Part shown: positions 24,723-33,451 of the stretch, piece after piece
How positions within the stretch are numbered: position 1 is the first letter of the stretch
Layout of the letters: every line of letters starts with the position of its first letter
DNA from: Bacteroidales bacterium
GTDB lineage: Bacteria > Bacteroidota > Bacteroidia > Bacteroidales > Marinilabiliaceae
Direction: 5' to 3'
NCBI GenBank assembly: GCA_024401295.1
Contig: JAKSLG010000024.1
Coordinates: forward strand, 1 to 36,711
Length of the DNA: 36,711 nt
The notes under the pieces: generated by a model
Told to the model about the DNA's origin: nothing
Databases searched by the model: none
What the model saw: only the letters and a program-made list of their open reading frames with translations
Position numbers and translations under genes: made by a program

Positions 24723-27700
24723 AATTACGACATTTAGATTTTCAGCAATTCTGTGTGCAATGGTGCTCATGTGCCAATACGCAATTGCAGGAGAAAAAAC
24801 CTTTCACGCAAGGGCAACTGTAAAAGTAGCAAGCGGAGAAGGAAAGGTTTACGTCACACCAGACGAAAGCAAGACCCCATCAGAAACAGACTATTCGACA
24901 AGTTCCTCCGCATCTGGCAAGGTAGAAAAAGATCGCAATGCTTCATCTGGCGATGTCACTTTCTACCTGTTTGCGAAACCGGATGCCGGATACAAGTTCA
25001 GTGGCTGGTATAACGAAGAAGCCTGTACAAGCGACGTCAGCGACAAGGCAGAAGCGAAAGTGGCTTTCACTTCAAAATCGGAAAAAGAAGATGCCCCCGC
25101 AACAAAAGATTATTTCGCAAAATTTGCGAGGATAAAGTATAATTCCGAACTGACAGTCGCTGTAGGCGAAGGCGAAGGTCTTGTTGCCGTTGACAAAGAT
25201 GCTGATGCAACTCCTGATTATTCCACCTCAGCGACCAAGTCCATTACTGATATCCAAGACCAACACTCATATTACATCAAGGCAAAAGCCGACTCGCACT
25301 ACGAATTTGTCGGATGGTATTCGGATGCCGACTGCCAGACACAAATTGCAACTAATGAAAATTACACATATTCCGTTGAGGCGACAAATGAAGATGAAGG
25401 TTCAACGCAGGTGTACATATACGCGAAATTCAGAGATGCAAGAATATATTATAAGTCAAAACTCACAGTCAGCGCGGTAGGCAAAGGACAGGTCTCTATA
25501 GCGACATCGGCTGATGGCGACAATATATTCGGCACGACATTGACGGCAGACAACGAAATCGCGGATGTTGACAAACATAAATACTATCTGAATGCTCGAC
25601 CGAACGCCATCACGCATTATTTTGCCGGATGGTACTCAGACGCAGAATGCAAGAATAAACTTTCAGATGATGCACAATTCGCATACGACGCACAGGCCGT
25701 AGACGGAGAGCCTACAGAGCAGACAGTTTATGCTAAATTCGCTGAATATGAATACAACTCGAAAATCAAGGTCATTGCAACAGGCAAAGGCAAGATTTTC
25801 GTTTCGAAAGATGCAGAAGAGAGTGCAACGTATACGACAGAAATGTCTGCTTCGCAAACAGGCAACAGTACAACTCAAAGCTACCATCTCAGCGCGCTTC
25901 CAGATAGCGACAATGATGAGTTTGAAGGCTGGTACAAAGATGCAGAATGTGAAGATCTCATATCGAAGGACCCGACCTATACCCACACCCTTACAGCCGT
26001 TTTGGGTGATGCTGGCGAAGTCGTCCTGTATGCGAAATTCATAACTCATGAAGGACAGATTGAATCGAAATTTACAGCGAGAGCCATCGGTAATGGTGAG
26101 GTTTTTGTCACGACAGAAGAGAATGGCACAGCAGCATATGCAAGTATGTCAAGCGTCAAGAAGACAAAAGGCATAAAGACATACTATTTGAATGCACAGG
26201 CAAAAGCCAACAACTACTTTGTCGGTTGGTACAAAGAATCTGAATGCAAGACGTTGCTTTCAAAAGATGCGAAATATACTCATACAGAGAGTGCTGCTGA
26301 AGCAAGCGCATCGCAGACGAACATATATGCAAAGTTCGCAGACATGTACCGTAGTTGCGTTGTCGTAGAGACGGCAGGAAACGGCAAGGTTTCCGTCAGA
26401 GACGAAGCTAACGGACAGCCTACATTCGGTTTAAGACAAAGCGCTACTCAATCTGGCAAAGATGCCACACATGTGTATATCATAGAGGCTTTGCCACAAG
26501 AAAGCTATACGTTTGCCGGCTGGTTTGCAGACGAGGCTTTGACGAACAAGATTGCCAACACGACAAAGTATGAAATGAGCGTCACCGGAACTGTTGGCAA
26601 ACCATCGGAGACCACTGTATATGCCAAGTTCGCAAGAAAAGAAAGCACATCAAAGATGAAAGCTGTAGCCGTTGGCGAAGGCACAATATTCGTCAGCGAA
26701 AATTCAAGCGAGGAACCGACATACACAGCCGAGATGGAATCGAGCCAATCATCAGTCGCCGATGTCCACACATACTACTTCAGTGCAGATGGCGATAACT
26801 TCAGAGGTTGGTATGCCGATGAAGCATGCAGCCAATTATTGTCGTTGCAGAAGAATATGGAGTACACAATCTTGGCAACCGACAATGAATCCGAAGCAAT
26901 AACCCTTTATGCCAAGTTCGAGGCTTATGACGCGCCAGAAGGTTCATTCCAGATACCAAACTCAGACTTCGAGTTATGGAACAAAAGTAAAGACGAACCA
27001 AATCCAGGATGGAATTCGTTCCCTTCTGCTGTGGGCAGTATGGCAGGTACAGGAAAATCGATGTCGCCATTTCCGTCTCAGGAAAAAGGCCGCGGCGGAG
27101 AAGGTTATGCGGTCAAGCTTTACTCGAAATATGCCGGAATGATGGGAATCGGCGCAAATGCCAACGGCAACCTTACTACTGGTATCATAAACATGGGCAA
27201 CATGGATCCTAAGGACCCTTCGAACCATAATTATACTGACGTAAACGATAAAAATCACCACGTAATTATAGCAGGTCAGCCAGATGCATTTGAATTCTAC
27301 AGCAAGTTCAAGGCAGGCACGGGCAACAGCAAGAAACTTGCTCATCTGCAAGCGACCATACATGACAAATACAAATACATCGATCCAGAAGTTGCAGCAA
27401 ACAAACCTCATCGAATTGCAAGCTGTAGCATCAACATCCAAGAATCGACAGATTGGGTCAGAAACGTGCAGCCGATAATCTATGAAAATGAATGGGATTT
27501 CGCAAAGGCCGCAGCTACCGACAAGTATATTCTCGCAACTTTCACGACAAACCAGATACCTGGTGAATCAAAGGACGATGAACTGATTATCGACGATGTC
27601 CGACTAATATATTATTCTGAAATTGCCCAGGCAAAATACAACGGATTGCCACTGACGTTTGTCGATGGCATGGCAAATGTCAAAGCTTCGTTTGACGAAT

Positions 27701-29997
27701 CAAAATTGAGCGTTGTTCTTAGTGGCCGAGGTGCAAAATGCACACAAAGCTTCAACCCATCAGAAGGATTGCTGACATTGCTTGTCGAAGGCGAAGATAT
27801 CGCCGTGAATAGCGAGAATTATCATGTCTATACGGTGCAATTCAACAAGGTATTGCCAGTCAAGCCTATTGATGCCGACGCAAATGCCGCTGCCGCATTC
27901 GAGACAAAGCATAAAGAGGTGCTCTGCATTGCGCCATATGAAGTCACAACGGCACAAAAGACCGCCATCAACGCGGCACTCGCTGATTATGCTGAACTGA
28001 GCGACAGAGCCAAGACGATCGTTGCCAGCGATAAAGATTTGCTTGATGCTCAAATGGCAACAATTGCAAAGATCGAGGAGAACGAAGCGAAAGCTGCTGA
28101 ATACAAGACGACATACAGCAATGTGCTGAACAAGACTTCCGTCACAATTGCCATCGGAGACAAGGGCGACGTCGAGAATGCACTTTCTGCATATTACGCT
28201 CTTGAGACTGATGTCAAATCGTTGCTTGAAACAGAGAGAAGCATCTTGTATAGCTTGATGAACAAAATCGACAAGCTGATTGCCGCTTCACAACAATCCG
28301 GCACTGAGAGCGAGGCCCAAAAGGCAGCCGACAAGTTCAGAGAGGACCATGCTGAAGCATTGTCGCTCTCGACAAACAACGTGACTACAGACGACAAAGT
28401 GATTGTTGAATCGGCTTTGGCTGCATTTGCCGAAATAAGCGATAGCGAGGTTATAGAATTGCTTGACGATGAAAAGATACTTCTTGAACAGCTAAAGCAA
28501 AAAATCGCCGACATCGAAGCCGAAAATGCCCATAAGGCAGAAGTCGAAGCTGCGGTGAATAAGTTCCGCACAGACAATGCATCAATTTTGGGCAAGACGG
28601 AAGAGACCGTTGCTACAAGTGATGAACAAGCATTGACTTCTGCTCTGACAGCATACGAGAATCAGACCGATGAAATCAAAACAATATTGGCCGAAGAGAA
28701 GATTAAACTCGACGACCTGAAAGTCAAGGTTGACGAATTGAAGATTATTGAGGCTATAGAGGCTGCAGCAACGGAATTCCGCACTAACAATGCAGCCGCA
28801 TTGGCTTTGACAATCGAAACGGTCAAAATGAACGACGAGGACATTATTCAAACAGCTTTGAATACGTATGATGAGCTGAGCGAAGAAGTCAAGGCAAAAG
28901 TTGCAACGGAAAAAGAACTTCTCGATAATCTCCGCATAAGAATTGAAGAACTGAAGACTGCCGAAAACAACAGATTGGCTGCCGAAGCATTTAGAAATGC
29001 ACATAGCGAGGTTTTGGCACTCACGACAGAAAGCGTTGCCATAAGCGATGAGGACGGCATCGACGTAGCTGTTGAGGAATACAGAATGCTCGATATCGAC
29101 GTGAAGGCGTTGCTCTCGGATGAGAAAGACCTGCTCGATATCCTGAAAACGAAAATCGCCGAACAGAAGGAAGCCGAGAAGATCGCTGCAGAGTTGAACA
29201 CCGCGATTGAAAAATTCCGTGCAAACAATTCAGCAGCATTGGCTTTGACAGTTGAAACAGTCTCGCTTGCCGACGAGAAGACAATCAACAATGCCATAAC
29301 CGCATACAACAAGCTGAAAGACAACGAAAAAGACGCTCTATCAGCCGAGAAGGCATTGCTTGACAGCCTCAGCCTCAAGATTGCACAAATAAAAGATAAA
29401 AACGCGAAGGACGAAGAGCTCAAAGAGCTGATCATCAAGAATGAAGCTGAAGCTAAAAAGTTCAATGAGGACTTCGCTAAAGTGCTCAATCTGAACGACG
29501 AGACGGTTATGGTATACCACCTCGAAGATGTAAATGCAGCTTTGGCAGAATATGAGACCAAGAGCGACTCCGTCAAGACGTTGCTTGAGGATACGAAAGC
29601 GACACTCGACATGCTTATTGACGTGATCAGCACGCTTAATCCTAACGTGAGCGAGGCCGACAGAAACATTGCCGACAAGTTCCGCATCCAATATGGAGGC
29701 ATTCTTTCTCGCACATTGGATGAAATCGAAGGCGATCACCGTAAGGTTGTCCAAAAGGCGCTGAAAGCATTTGATGGAATCTCGGCCGGCGCACAAAGCG
29801 ATCTTGTTCGAGAGAAGAACAAGCTGGAAATGTTCTTGAAGAGAATAGATGTCATTGATCCGATAACAGCCATCGAGGATGTCCTCGTGGACAAAGACAA
29901 TTCAAAAGTCATCTACGACATTCAGGGACGACGACTGACAGAGATAACAAGACCTGGCATATACATCGTCAACGGCAAGAAGATACTCGTCAAGTAA
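24715..29997 (+). CDS. Giant multi-repeat surface protein (InlB-like repeats, PCMD-like domain, helical repeats)
   Basis: A 1760-aa exported protein. Signal peptide about 1-25 (ends CQYAIAG). Residues 26-738: seven repeats of about 95-115 aa, each with G.G.V.V, a YY.L.A strand, an F.GWY.D..C motif and a closing YAKF, resembling InlB B-repeats. Residues about 741-968: a PCMD-like jelly-roll (IPNSDFELWN to DELIIDDVRLIYY). About 969-1045: a small beta domain. About 1045-1722: nine helical repeats of 70-80 aa with the consensus FR..N...LAL..ETV...D...I..AL..Y. The C-terminus (DIQGRRLTEITRPGIYIVNG, then KKILVK) resembles the sorting tail common on Prevotella/Bacteroides secreted proteins. It is probably a cell-surface stalk or adhesin. 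The start at 24715 lies inside the end of the Lnb-like gene; the frame is open farther upstream, but this ATG begins the signal peptide. Confidence 0.85.
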   Translation: MNRITTFRFSAILCAMVLMCQYAIAGEKTFHARATVKVASGEGKVYVTPDESKTPSETDYSTSSSASGKVEKDRNASSGDVTFYLFAKPDAGYKFSGWYNEEACTSDVSDKAEAKVAFTSKSEKEDAPATKDYFAKFARIKYNSELTVAVGEGEGLVAVDKDADATPDYSTSATKSITDIQDQHSYYIKAKADSHYEFVGWYSDADCQTQIATNENYTYSVEATNEDEGSTQVYIYAKFRDARIYYKSKLTVSAVGKGQVSIATSADGDNIFGTTLTADNEIADVDKHKYYLNARPNAITHYFAGWYSDAECKNKLSDDAQFAYDAQAVDGEPTEQTVYAKFAEYEYNSKIKVIATGKGKIFVSKDAEESATYTTEMSASQTGNSTTQSYHLSALPDSDNDEFEGWYKDAECEDLISKDPTYTHTLTAVLGDAGEVVLYAKFITHEGQIESKFTARAIGNGEVFVTTEENGTAAYASMSSVKKTKGIKTYYLNAQAKANNYFVGWYKESECKTLLSKDAKYTHTESAAEASASQTNIYAKFADMYRSCVVVETAGNGKVSVRDEANGQPTFGLRQSATQSGKDATHVYIIEALPQESYTFAGWFADEALTNKIANTTKYEMSVTGTVGKPSETTVYAKFARKESTSKMKAVAVGEGTIFVSENSSEEPTYTAEMESSQSSVADVHTYYFSADGDNFRGWYADEACSQLLSLQKNMEYTILATDNESEAITLYAKFEAYDAPEGSFQIPNSDFELWNKSKDEPNPGWNSFPSAVGSMAGTGKSMSPFPSQEKGRGGEGYAVKLYSKYAGMMGIGANANGNLTTGIINMGNMDPKDPSNHNYTDVNDKNHHVIIAGQPDAFEFYSKFKAGTGNSKKLAHLQATIHDKYKYIDPEVAANKPHRIASCSINIQESTDWVRNVQPIIYENEWDFAKAAATDKYILATFTTNQIPGESKDDELIIDDVRLIYYSEIAQAKYNGLPLTFVDGMANVKASFDESKLSVVLSGRGAKCTQSFNPSEGLLTLLVEGEDIAVNSENYHVYTVQFNKVLPVKPIDADANAAAAFETKHKEVLCIAPYEVTTAQKTAINAALADYAELSDRAKTIVASDKDLLDAQMATIAKIEENEAKAAEYKTTYSNVLNKTSVTIAIGDKGDVENALSAYYALETDVKSLLETERSILYSLMNKIDKLIAASQQSGTESEAQKAADKFREDHAEALSLSTNNVTTDDKVIVESALAAFAEISDSEVIELLDDEKILLEQLKQKIADIEAENAHKAEVEAAVNKFRTDNASILGKTEETVATSDEQALTSALTAYENQTDEIKTILAEEKIKLDDLKVKVDELKIIEAIEAAATEFRTNNAAALALTIETVKMNDEDIIQTALNTYDELSEEVKAKVATEKELLDNLRIRIEELKTAENNRLAAEAFRNAHSEVLALTTESVAISDEDGIDVAVEEYRMLDIDVKALLSDEKDLLDILKTKIAEQKEAEKIAAELNTAIEKFRANNSAALALTVETVSLADEKTINNAITAYNKLKDNEKDALSAEKALLDSLSLKIAQIKDKNAKDEELKELIIKNEAEAKKFNEDFAKVLNLNDETVMVYHLEDVNAALAEYETKSDSVKTLLEDTKATLDMLIDVISTLNPNVSEADRNIADKFRIQYGGILSRTLDEIEGDHRKVVQKALKAFDGISAGAQSDLVREKNKLEMFLKRIDVIDPITAIEDVLVDKDNSKVIYDIQGRRLTEITRPGIYIVNGKKILVK
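24790..26928 (+). repeat. Seven InlB-like beta repeats encoded in tandem
   Basis: Approximate repeat boundaries: 24790-25131, 25132-25437, 25438-25743, 25744-26043, 26044-26343, 26344-26637, 26638-26928. Each carries one F-x-G-W-(Y/F) motif; six have a cysteine four or five residues later, while the sixth (FAGWFADEAL) has lost it. The repeats have diverged at DNA level, so they are old and not prone to slippage. Confidence 0.85.
27850..29880 (+). repeat. Nine helical repeats encoded in tandem
   Basis: Nine units of about 70-80 codons with a shared pattern: FR..NA..LAL, then (E/D)TV...D, then I..AL..Y, then a charged helix EK.LLD.LK.KI. Predicted to form three-helix bundles or an extended rod. 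Units four to seven are most alike; the first, second, eighth and ninth are more diverged. Confidence 0.8.
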
Positions 29998-30022
29998 TGA
30001 CTTGAAAATGTAAAGAAAGAGA

Positions 30023-30055
30023 CCTCCAATAGTTTTCTACTGTTGGAGGTTTTTT
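30023..30055 (+). terminator. Rho-independent terminator after the giant surface protein gene
   Basis: A 10-bp stem, CCTCCAATAG (30023-30032) with CTGTTGGAGG (30040-30049, one wobble), followed by a run of T (30050-30055), 26 bases past the stop. Confidence 0.9.
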
Positions 30056-30089
30056 ATTGCTGCCAAAGCCATAAAAGCGGACAAAACCA

Positions 30090-30117
30090 TTGAGTTAAAA
30101 AAAAATCTGTACCTTTG
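30090..30117 (+). promoter_or_regulatory. Candidate promoter of the esterase gene
   Basis: TACCTTTG (30110-30117) matches the -7 consensus. A TTG (30090-30092) lies 17 bp upstream, slightly closer than usual. The start site would be near 30123, 22 bases before the ATG. Confidence 0.5.
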
Positions 30118-30144
30118 TTCATTAACTAATTACAAAACCGTATC

Positions 30145-31326
30145 ATGAACAAAAAGCAACTACTCGCCGCTATGGCCTTCGCTACCCTATCGAACATCGG
30201 CTATGCGCAGCAATCAAATGTGAACCTTACCTACAATCCGCAGAAAGACACTGAAGGACTCATTCCGTTCAGTGCCAACCTCAACTCTCCTGACGTGCAG
30301 GACGACCACACAGTCATCTTCCGCATACGTGCGCCAAAGGCTGAATCGGTGAAACTCTCAGGCGCTATGCTCACTGTACTCGACATCCGAGAGCCTATAC
30401 CTTTCACCAAGGGCGATGACGGCATCTGGACCCTTAAGATTGGTCCGCTGCCTGTCGATATGTATCAGTACAACATCGTCATCGATGGCGTTTCAATGGC
30501 AGATCCGAACAACCAATATGCAGCATTCACTGCCATGCCACCATACAGCGAACTCATCGTTCACGGAGATGGGCCACAGTGGTATGATGCCAAACCTGAC
30601 GTTGAGCACGGCACAGTAACACGTCAGTTCTACTACAGCACAGTCACCGAGGGCATGCGCGACATGTATGTATATCTTCCTCCGAAATACAATCCGAACA
30701 AGGCCTACCCGGTTCTCTACCTCATGGGTGGATCTGGCGAGCTTCCATCAAACTGGATGTATGATGGCCGTGTAAACTTCATCATGGATAATCTCTTGGC
30801 AGAAGGACAGGCAAAGCCAATGATCATTGCCATTGTCAACAATCAGGTTGTTCATCGTAATCATCCGAAACATACGGAACTCTCTTTTGAAGTTTTCAAC
30901 CGCGAGATGCGCGAATGCATCATTCCTTTTGTTGACAAGACTTACAAAACAATTGCTAAGCCTGAAGGACGTGCCATCTCTGGCCTCTCTATGGGTGGCC
31001 GCCACACGATGTTCGTTGGCCTCAACTCGCTTGACCTTTTTGCGAACTTCGGCGTTCTCTCGGCAGGTGACACAGACTGCGAAAACACTATCGGCAAATT
31101 CCTCAACGATCCTGACGTCAACAAAAAGTGCAACTACCTCTTCATCGGACAAGGCACTAAAGAACAATCCGGATTCTTCAACGTGCGTGTAAAGGGATTT
31201 ACCGATGCACTTGACGCTCACAACATCAAATATGACTACTACGTAGGTGGCTATGCAGGACACGATTGGTCAACATGGCGCCATCTGCTCTACTTCCGCT
31301 TCCTCCGCGAACTTTGGAAGAAATAG
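30145..31326 (+). CDS. Exported CE1-type carbohydrate esterase with N-terminal E-set domain
   Basis: A 393-aa secreted alpha/beta-hydrolase. Signal peptide about 1-21 (ends NIGYAQQ). A beta-sandwich of the E-set/CBM48-like type spans about 45-140 (VIFRIRAPKAESVKLSG, MYQYNIVIDG). The esterase domain runs from about 160 to the end, with nucleophile Ser282 in SGLSMGGR and catalytic His373 in GGYAGHDWSTWRHLL. The family includes feruloyl and acetylxylan esterases that deacylate plant xylan, which suits the GH3 enzyme elsewhere in the window, though the two are far apart. The exact ester is not predictable. Confidence 0.88.
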   Translation: MNKKQLLAAMAFATLSNIGYAQQSNVNLTYNPQKDTEGLIPFSANLNSPDVQDDHTVIFRIRAPKAESVKLSGAMLTVLDIREPIPFTKGDDGIWTLKIGPLPVDMYQYNIVIDGVSMADPNNQYAAFTAMPPYSELIVHGDGPQWYDAKPDVEHGTVTRQFYYSTVTEGMRDMYVYLPPKYNPNKAYPVLYLMGGSGELPSNWMYDGRVNFIMDNLLAEGQAKPMIIAIVNNQVVHRNHPKHTELSFEVFNREMRECIIPFVDKTYKTIAKPEGRAISGLSMGGRHTMFVGLNSLDLFANFGVLSAGDTDCENTIGKFLNDPDVNKKCNYLFIGQGTKEQSGFFNVRVKGFTDALDAHNIKYDYYVGGYAGHDWSTWRHLLYFRFLRELWKK

Positions 31327-31363
31327 TACAAAGCCCCGTAACATATCATAAAAGCTACATAAT

Positions 31364-31400
31364 TATCCCCCCCAATAAAGACAGATACTTGGGGGGGATA
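31364..31400. other. Perfect 12-bp hairpin with C7/G7 arms
   Basis: TATCCCCCCCAA (31364-31375) pairs perfectly with TTGGGGGGGATA (31389-31400) around a 13-base loop. It lies 38 bases after the esterase stop and 24 bases before the ArsC-like start. There is no strong T-run on either side, so it may act as a transcript-end stabiliser or weak terminator rather than a classical terminator. Confidence 0.7.
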
Positions 31401-31423
31401 TGTTTTCAAACCACAGTCACAAA

Positions 31424-31873
31424 ATGCGAATTCTCGTCTTATGCACTGGCAATCGTTGTCGAAGTCAGATGGCTCATGGCATTCTGCAAAGCCTTGATCC
31501 ATCCCTTACCGTATGCTCGGCAGGAACTCGTCCCGCATCTGAAGTTCATCCTCTTGGCATAAAGGTAATGAAAGAGATAGACATAGACATAAGCAATCAC
31601 TACCCAAAATCCATTGACCAGTACCTTGGTGAGGAGTGGGATTATGTCATAACGGTTTGTGATGGTGCCAAAGAATCTTGTCCGGTATTTATTGGCAATG
31701 TACGTCGCCGACTACACATTGGCTTTGACGATCCTGATGCTTTTAAGGGAAGCGAAAAAGAGGTTTTGCCAGAGTTTCGTCGTGTGAGAGATGAAATCAA
31801 GGAGAAGATGATAGAGTTTGTAAATCAGATTAAGGACAATCATGGAAGTAATAATCACCCAAGGACGAACTGA
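31424..31873 (+). CDS. ArsC/low-molecular-weight phosphatase family protein
   Basis: A 149-aa cytoplasmic protein with the P-loop CTGNRCRS at residues 7-14 (C-x5-R, nucleophile Cys7, Arg13), a second block CDGAKESCPVF and FDDPDAF containing the acid/base Asp. This is the thioredoxin-dependent arsenate reductase / LMW tyrosine phosphatase fold. No arsR or arsB neighbour is present, so arsenate detoxification is only one possibility. I chose the ATG at 31424 because the first strand (MRILVLCTGN) starts there; an upstream ATG at 31400 touches the hairpin. The 3' end overlaps the GNAT gene by 32 bases. Confidence 0.85.
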   Translation: MRILVLCTGNRCRSQMAHGILQSLDPSLTVCSAGTRPASEVHPLGIKVMKEIDIDISNHYPKSIDQYLGEEWDYVITVCDGAKESCPVFIGNVRRRLHIGFDDPDAFKGSEKEVLPEFRRVRDEIKEKMIEFVNQIKDNHGSNNHPRTN

Positions 31874-32300
31874 AGACATTGAAGTAATTGCAAAATTTCA
31901 GGTTGACATGGCCATGGAGTCAGAGGGCACTCAGCTCGACAAAGAGACCGTGATAAAAGGTGTGACTGCGGCAATGAACGATGAAAACAAAGGCCTATAT
32001 TATGTAGCCAGAGTCGAGGGAAAAGTCGTTGGAAGTCTTATGCTCACGCGTGAGTGGAGTGACTGGAATAACGGCTGGTACTGGTGGATTCAGAGTGTCT
32101 ATGTCGCACCCGATTACCGAAGGCAAGGCATTTATAAATCAATGTATCAAGCCGTATGCAGGGATGCTAAAGAACAGAACGTAGCACAAGTGCGACTATA
32201 TGTCGACAAGACAAACACTCTTGGGCAAAAAGTCTATTCATCCTTAGGAATGCAAGAAAGCCACTACCTGATTTATGAAACCTGCTTGATACCTAATTAG
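31842..32300 (+). CDS. GNAT family N-acetyltransferase
   Basis: A 152-aa acetyltransferase. The acetyl-CoA pyrophosphate loop is VYVAPDYRRQGIYKSMY (R/Q-x-x-G-x), with downstream strand VRLYVDKTNTLGQKVYSSLGM and a C-terminal YLIYE. The substrate is unknown. It overlaps the ArsC-like gene by 32 bases in another frame, which implies one transcript and translational coupling. Confidence 0.88.
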   Translation: MEVIITQGRTEDIEVIAKFQVDMAMESEGTQLDKETVIKGVTAAMNDENKGLYYVARVEGKVVGSLMLTREWSDWNNGWYWWIQSVYVAPDYRRQGIYKSMYQAVCRDAKEQNVAQVRLYVDKTNTLGQKVYSSLGMQESHYLIYETCLIPN

Positions 32301-32363
32301 CTTCACCCCTAACTCCTTAATGTCCGCACCAGCACAAAATCGTCACTGGAAAGTAAAATTTTT

Positions 32364-32438
32364 ATTTTAGTTGCCGATGACTGCGAGATAGGTTTTGACA
32401 ACAAGATCCCAATGTGGCTTTTCGGGTTGATGTACTGA
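32364..32438 (+). repeat. 75-bp direct repeat, copy 1 (DR1)
   Basis: Twenty-five codons ending in TGA; the encoded peptide begins ILVADDCEIGFDNKIP and ends LFGLMY. Compared with DR2 it differs at 32378, 32382 and 32408. It begins 64 bases after the GNAT stop codon. Its parent gene is not recognised. Confidence 0.9.
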
Positions 32439-32532
32439 ACTATGTGCCAGTTTGTATGCATATTTATTAGCATTATTTGCACAAGAAATATGAATAGTTT
32501 CGTAAAAGCAAAATAGTTTCGGTTGTTATTAT

Positions 32533-32540
32533 TACTTTTG
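32533..32540 (+). promoter_or_regulatory. -7 element of DUF3800 cassette, copy 1
   Basis: TACTTTTG matches TAnnTTTG. The predicted start site (about 32545) is almost at the ATG of the short ORF at 32547, so that ORF would be nearly leaderless. No -33 TTTG is seen. Confidence 0.45.
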
Positions 32541-32546
32541 TATTAA

Positions 32547-32606
32547 ATGTTGCACTACAATTTCGACCAGTGCAAGTTCCCGAAAGACGAGGAAGAAGAA
32601 TTGTGA
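32547..32606 (+). CDS. 19-codon upstream ORF coupled to DUF3800, copy 1
   Basis: Encodes MLHYNFDQCKFPKDEEEEL, with an in-frame TAA directly before the ATG. Its TGA overlaps a GTG (32603) that opens the DUF3800 frame, and its acidic tail is encoded by a purine-rich stretch (AGGAAGAAGAA) placed like a ribosome binding site for that GTG. It may be a coupling leader peptide. Alternatively it is the true N-terminus of the DUF3800 protein, split by a frameshift. Too short to classify. Confidence 0.4.
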   Translation: MLHYNFDQCKFPKDEEEEL

Positions 32607-33397
32607 AGAAAACTGAAGATATAAAGGCATATTACTTCTTTGATGAAGCTGGCGATCCTCAGATATTGGGAAAGAGGGGTGTCAATCTCATCGAGAGAGG
32701 AACTGCGAGCAAGACGTTTATGGTTGGATATTTGGAAACAAAGGATCCTATGTCTTTTCGCAGAGCTCTCATCCAACTGCATGAGAAGATAAAAAATGAT
32801 GACTATCTTGCTGATATACCATCAATAAACAGCACCAACAAATCCTTTCATGCCAACAAGGACTGCCAGGAAGTAAGAAGTGAAGTGTTTCGTCTTCTTA
32901 AAAAAATTGATTTCAAGTTCTATTGCATAGTTGCAAGGAAAGATGAGGATATTTTCCGTAGGATGTTTGATCTAAAAGACAAGAAAATCTACAAATACCT
33001 CGTAAGCAAACTACTTGAAAACCGCCTTCATCTTTACAAAGACATTGACATCTATTTCTCTGCAATGGGCAACGTTGTGCGTCAGGATACTATGCAGGAG
33101 GCAGTAAACAATGCCATTAGCACGTTCATAAACAAATGGAATTACGACAACTCTTCCACGATTCGAATACTTATCCAGCAAAACAGCGAGGAACCTCTAC
33201 TACAGGCAGCCGACTACGTGCTATGGACTATCCAAAGGGCTTATGAGCGTGGAGAATTCAGGTATTATAATTATTTGAAAGACAAGATTGCATTGGTTCA
33301 TGATATCTTTGACACAAGATACTATCACACAAAAGGTCAAAGCAACTATTATACACCAAACAATCAGCTAGAGGCAAAAAAAATAGACCCTGTATAA
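32603..33397 (+). CDS. DUF3800 family protein, copy 1
   Basis: A protein of about 264 aa. The N-terminal KAYYFFDEAGDPQ carries the DE-G-D motif, and the C-terminal LLQAADYVLWTIQRAYERG carries the Q-x-x-D motif of DUF3800. These acidic residues have been likened to an RNase H-like nuclease centre, but no activity is established to my knowledge. DUF3800 genes often turn up next to restriction-modification and other defence genes, as here with hsdS. I prefer the GTG at 32603, which has a purine-rich site before it and overlaps the upstream ORF stop. A GTG at 32570 would add an arginine-rich extension of 11 residues. The protein is identical to copy 2. Confidence 0.82.
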   Translation: MKKTEDIKAYYFFDEAGDPQILGKRGVNLIERGTASKTFMVGYLETKDPMSFRRALIQLHEKIKNDDYLADIPSINSTNKSFHANKDCQEVRSEVFRLLKKIDFKFYCIVARKDEDIFRRMFDLKDKKIYKYLVSKLLENRLHLYKDIDIYFSAMGNVVRQDTMQEAVNNAISTFINKWNYDNSSTIRILIQQNSEEPLLQAADYVLWTIQRAYERGEFRYYNYLKDKIALVHDIFDTRYYHTKGQSNYYTPNNQLEAKKIDPV

Positions 33398-33451
33398 GAC
33401 TAGGTACAAAAACTGTACGCATGGCATGGGGCCCACTTTCATCTTAATAGG

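Noticed and set aside
28848-29714. Minus-strand frame of 288 codons, serine-rich, opposite the helical repeats
   Set aside because: Mirror frame of Glu/Lys/Leu-rich coding repeats, which give Ser/Phe/Leu-rich antisense frames. It has no start context and no known domain.
24790-29880. CRISPR or DNA-level satellite array suggested by regular spacing in the giant gene
   Set aside because: The repeats are only similar as protein; DNA units have diverged, there are no identical spacers and the frame is continuous.
32320-32370. Short ORF MSAPAQNRHWKVKFLF before DR1
   Set aside because: Sixteen codons with no promoter or coupling evidence, running into DR1 in another frame. Chance is the simpler explanation.
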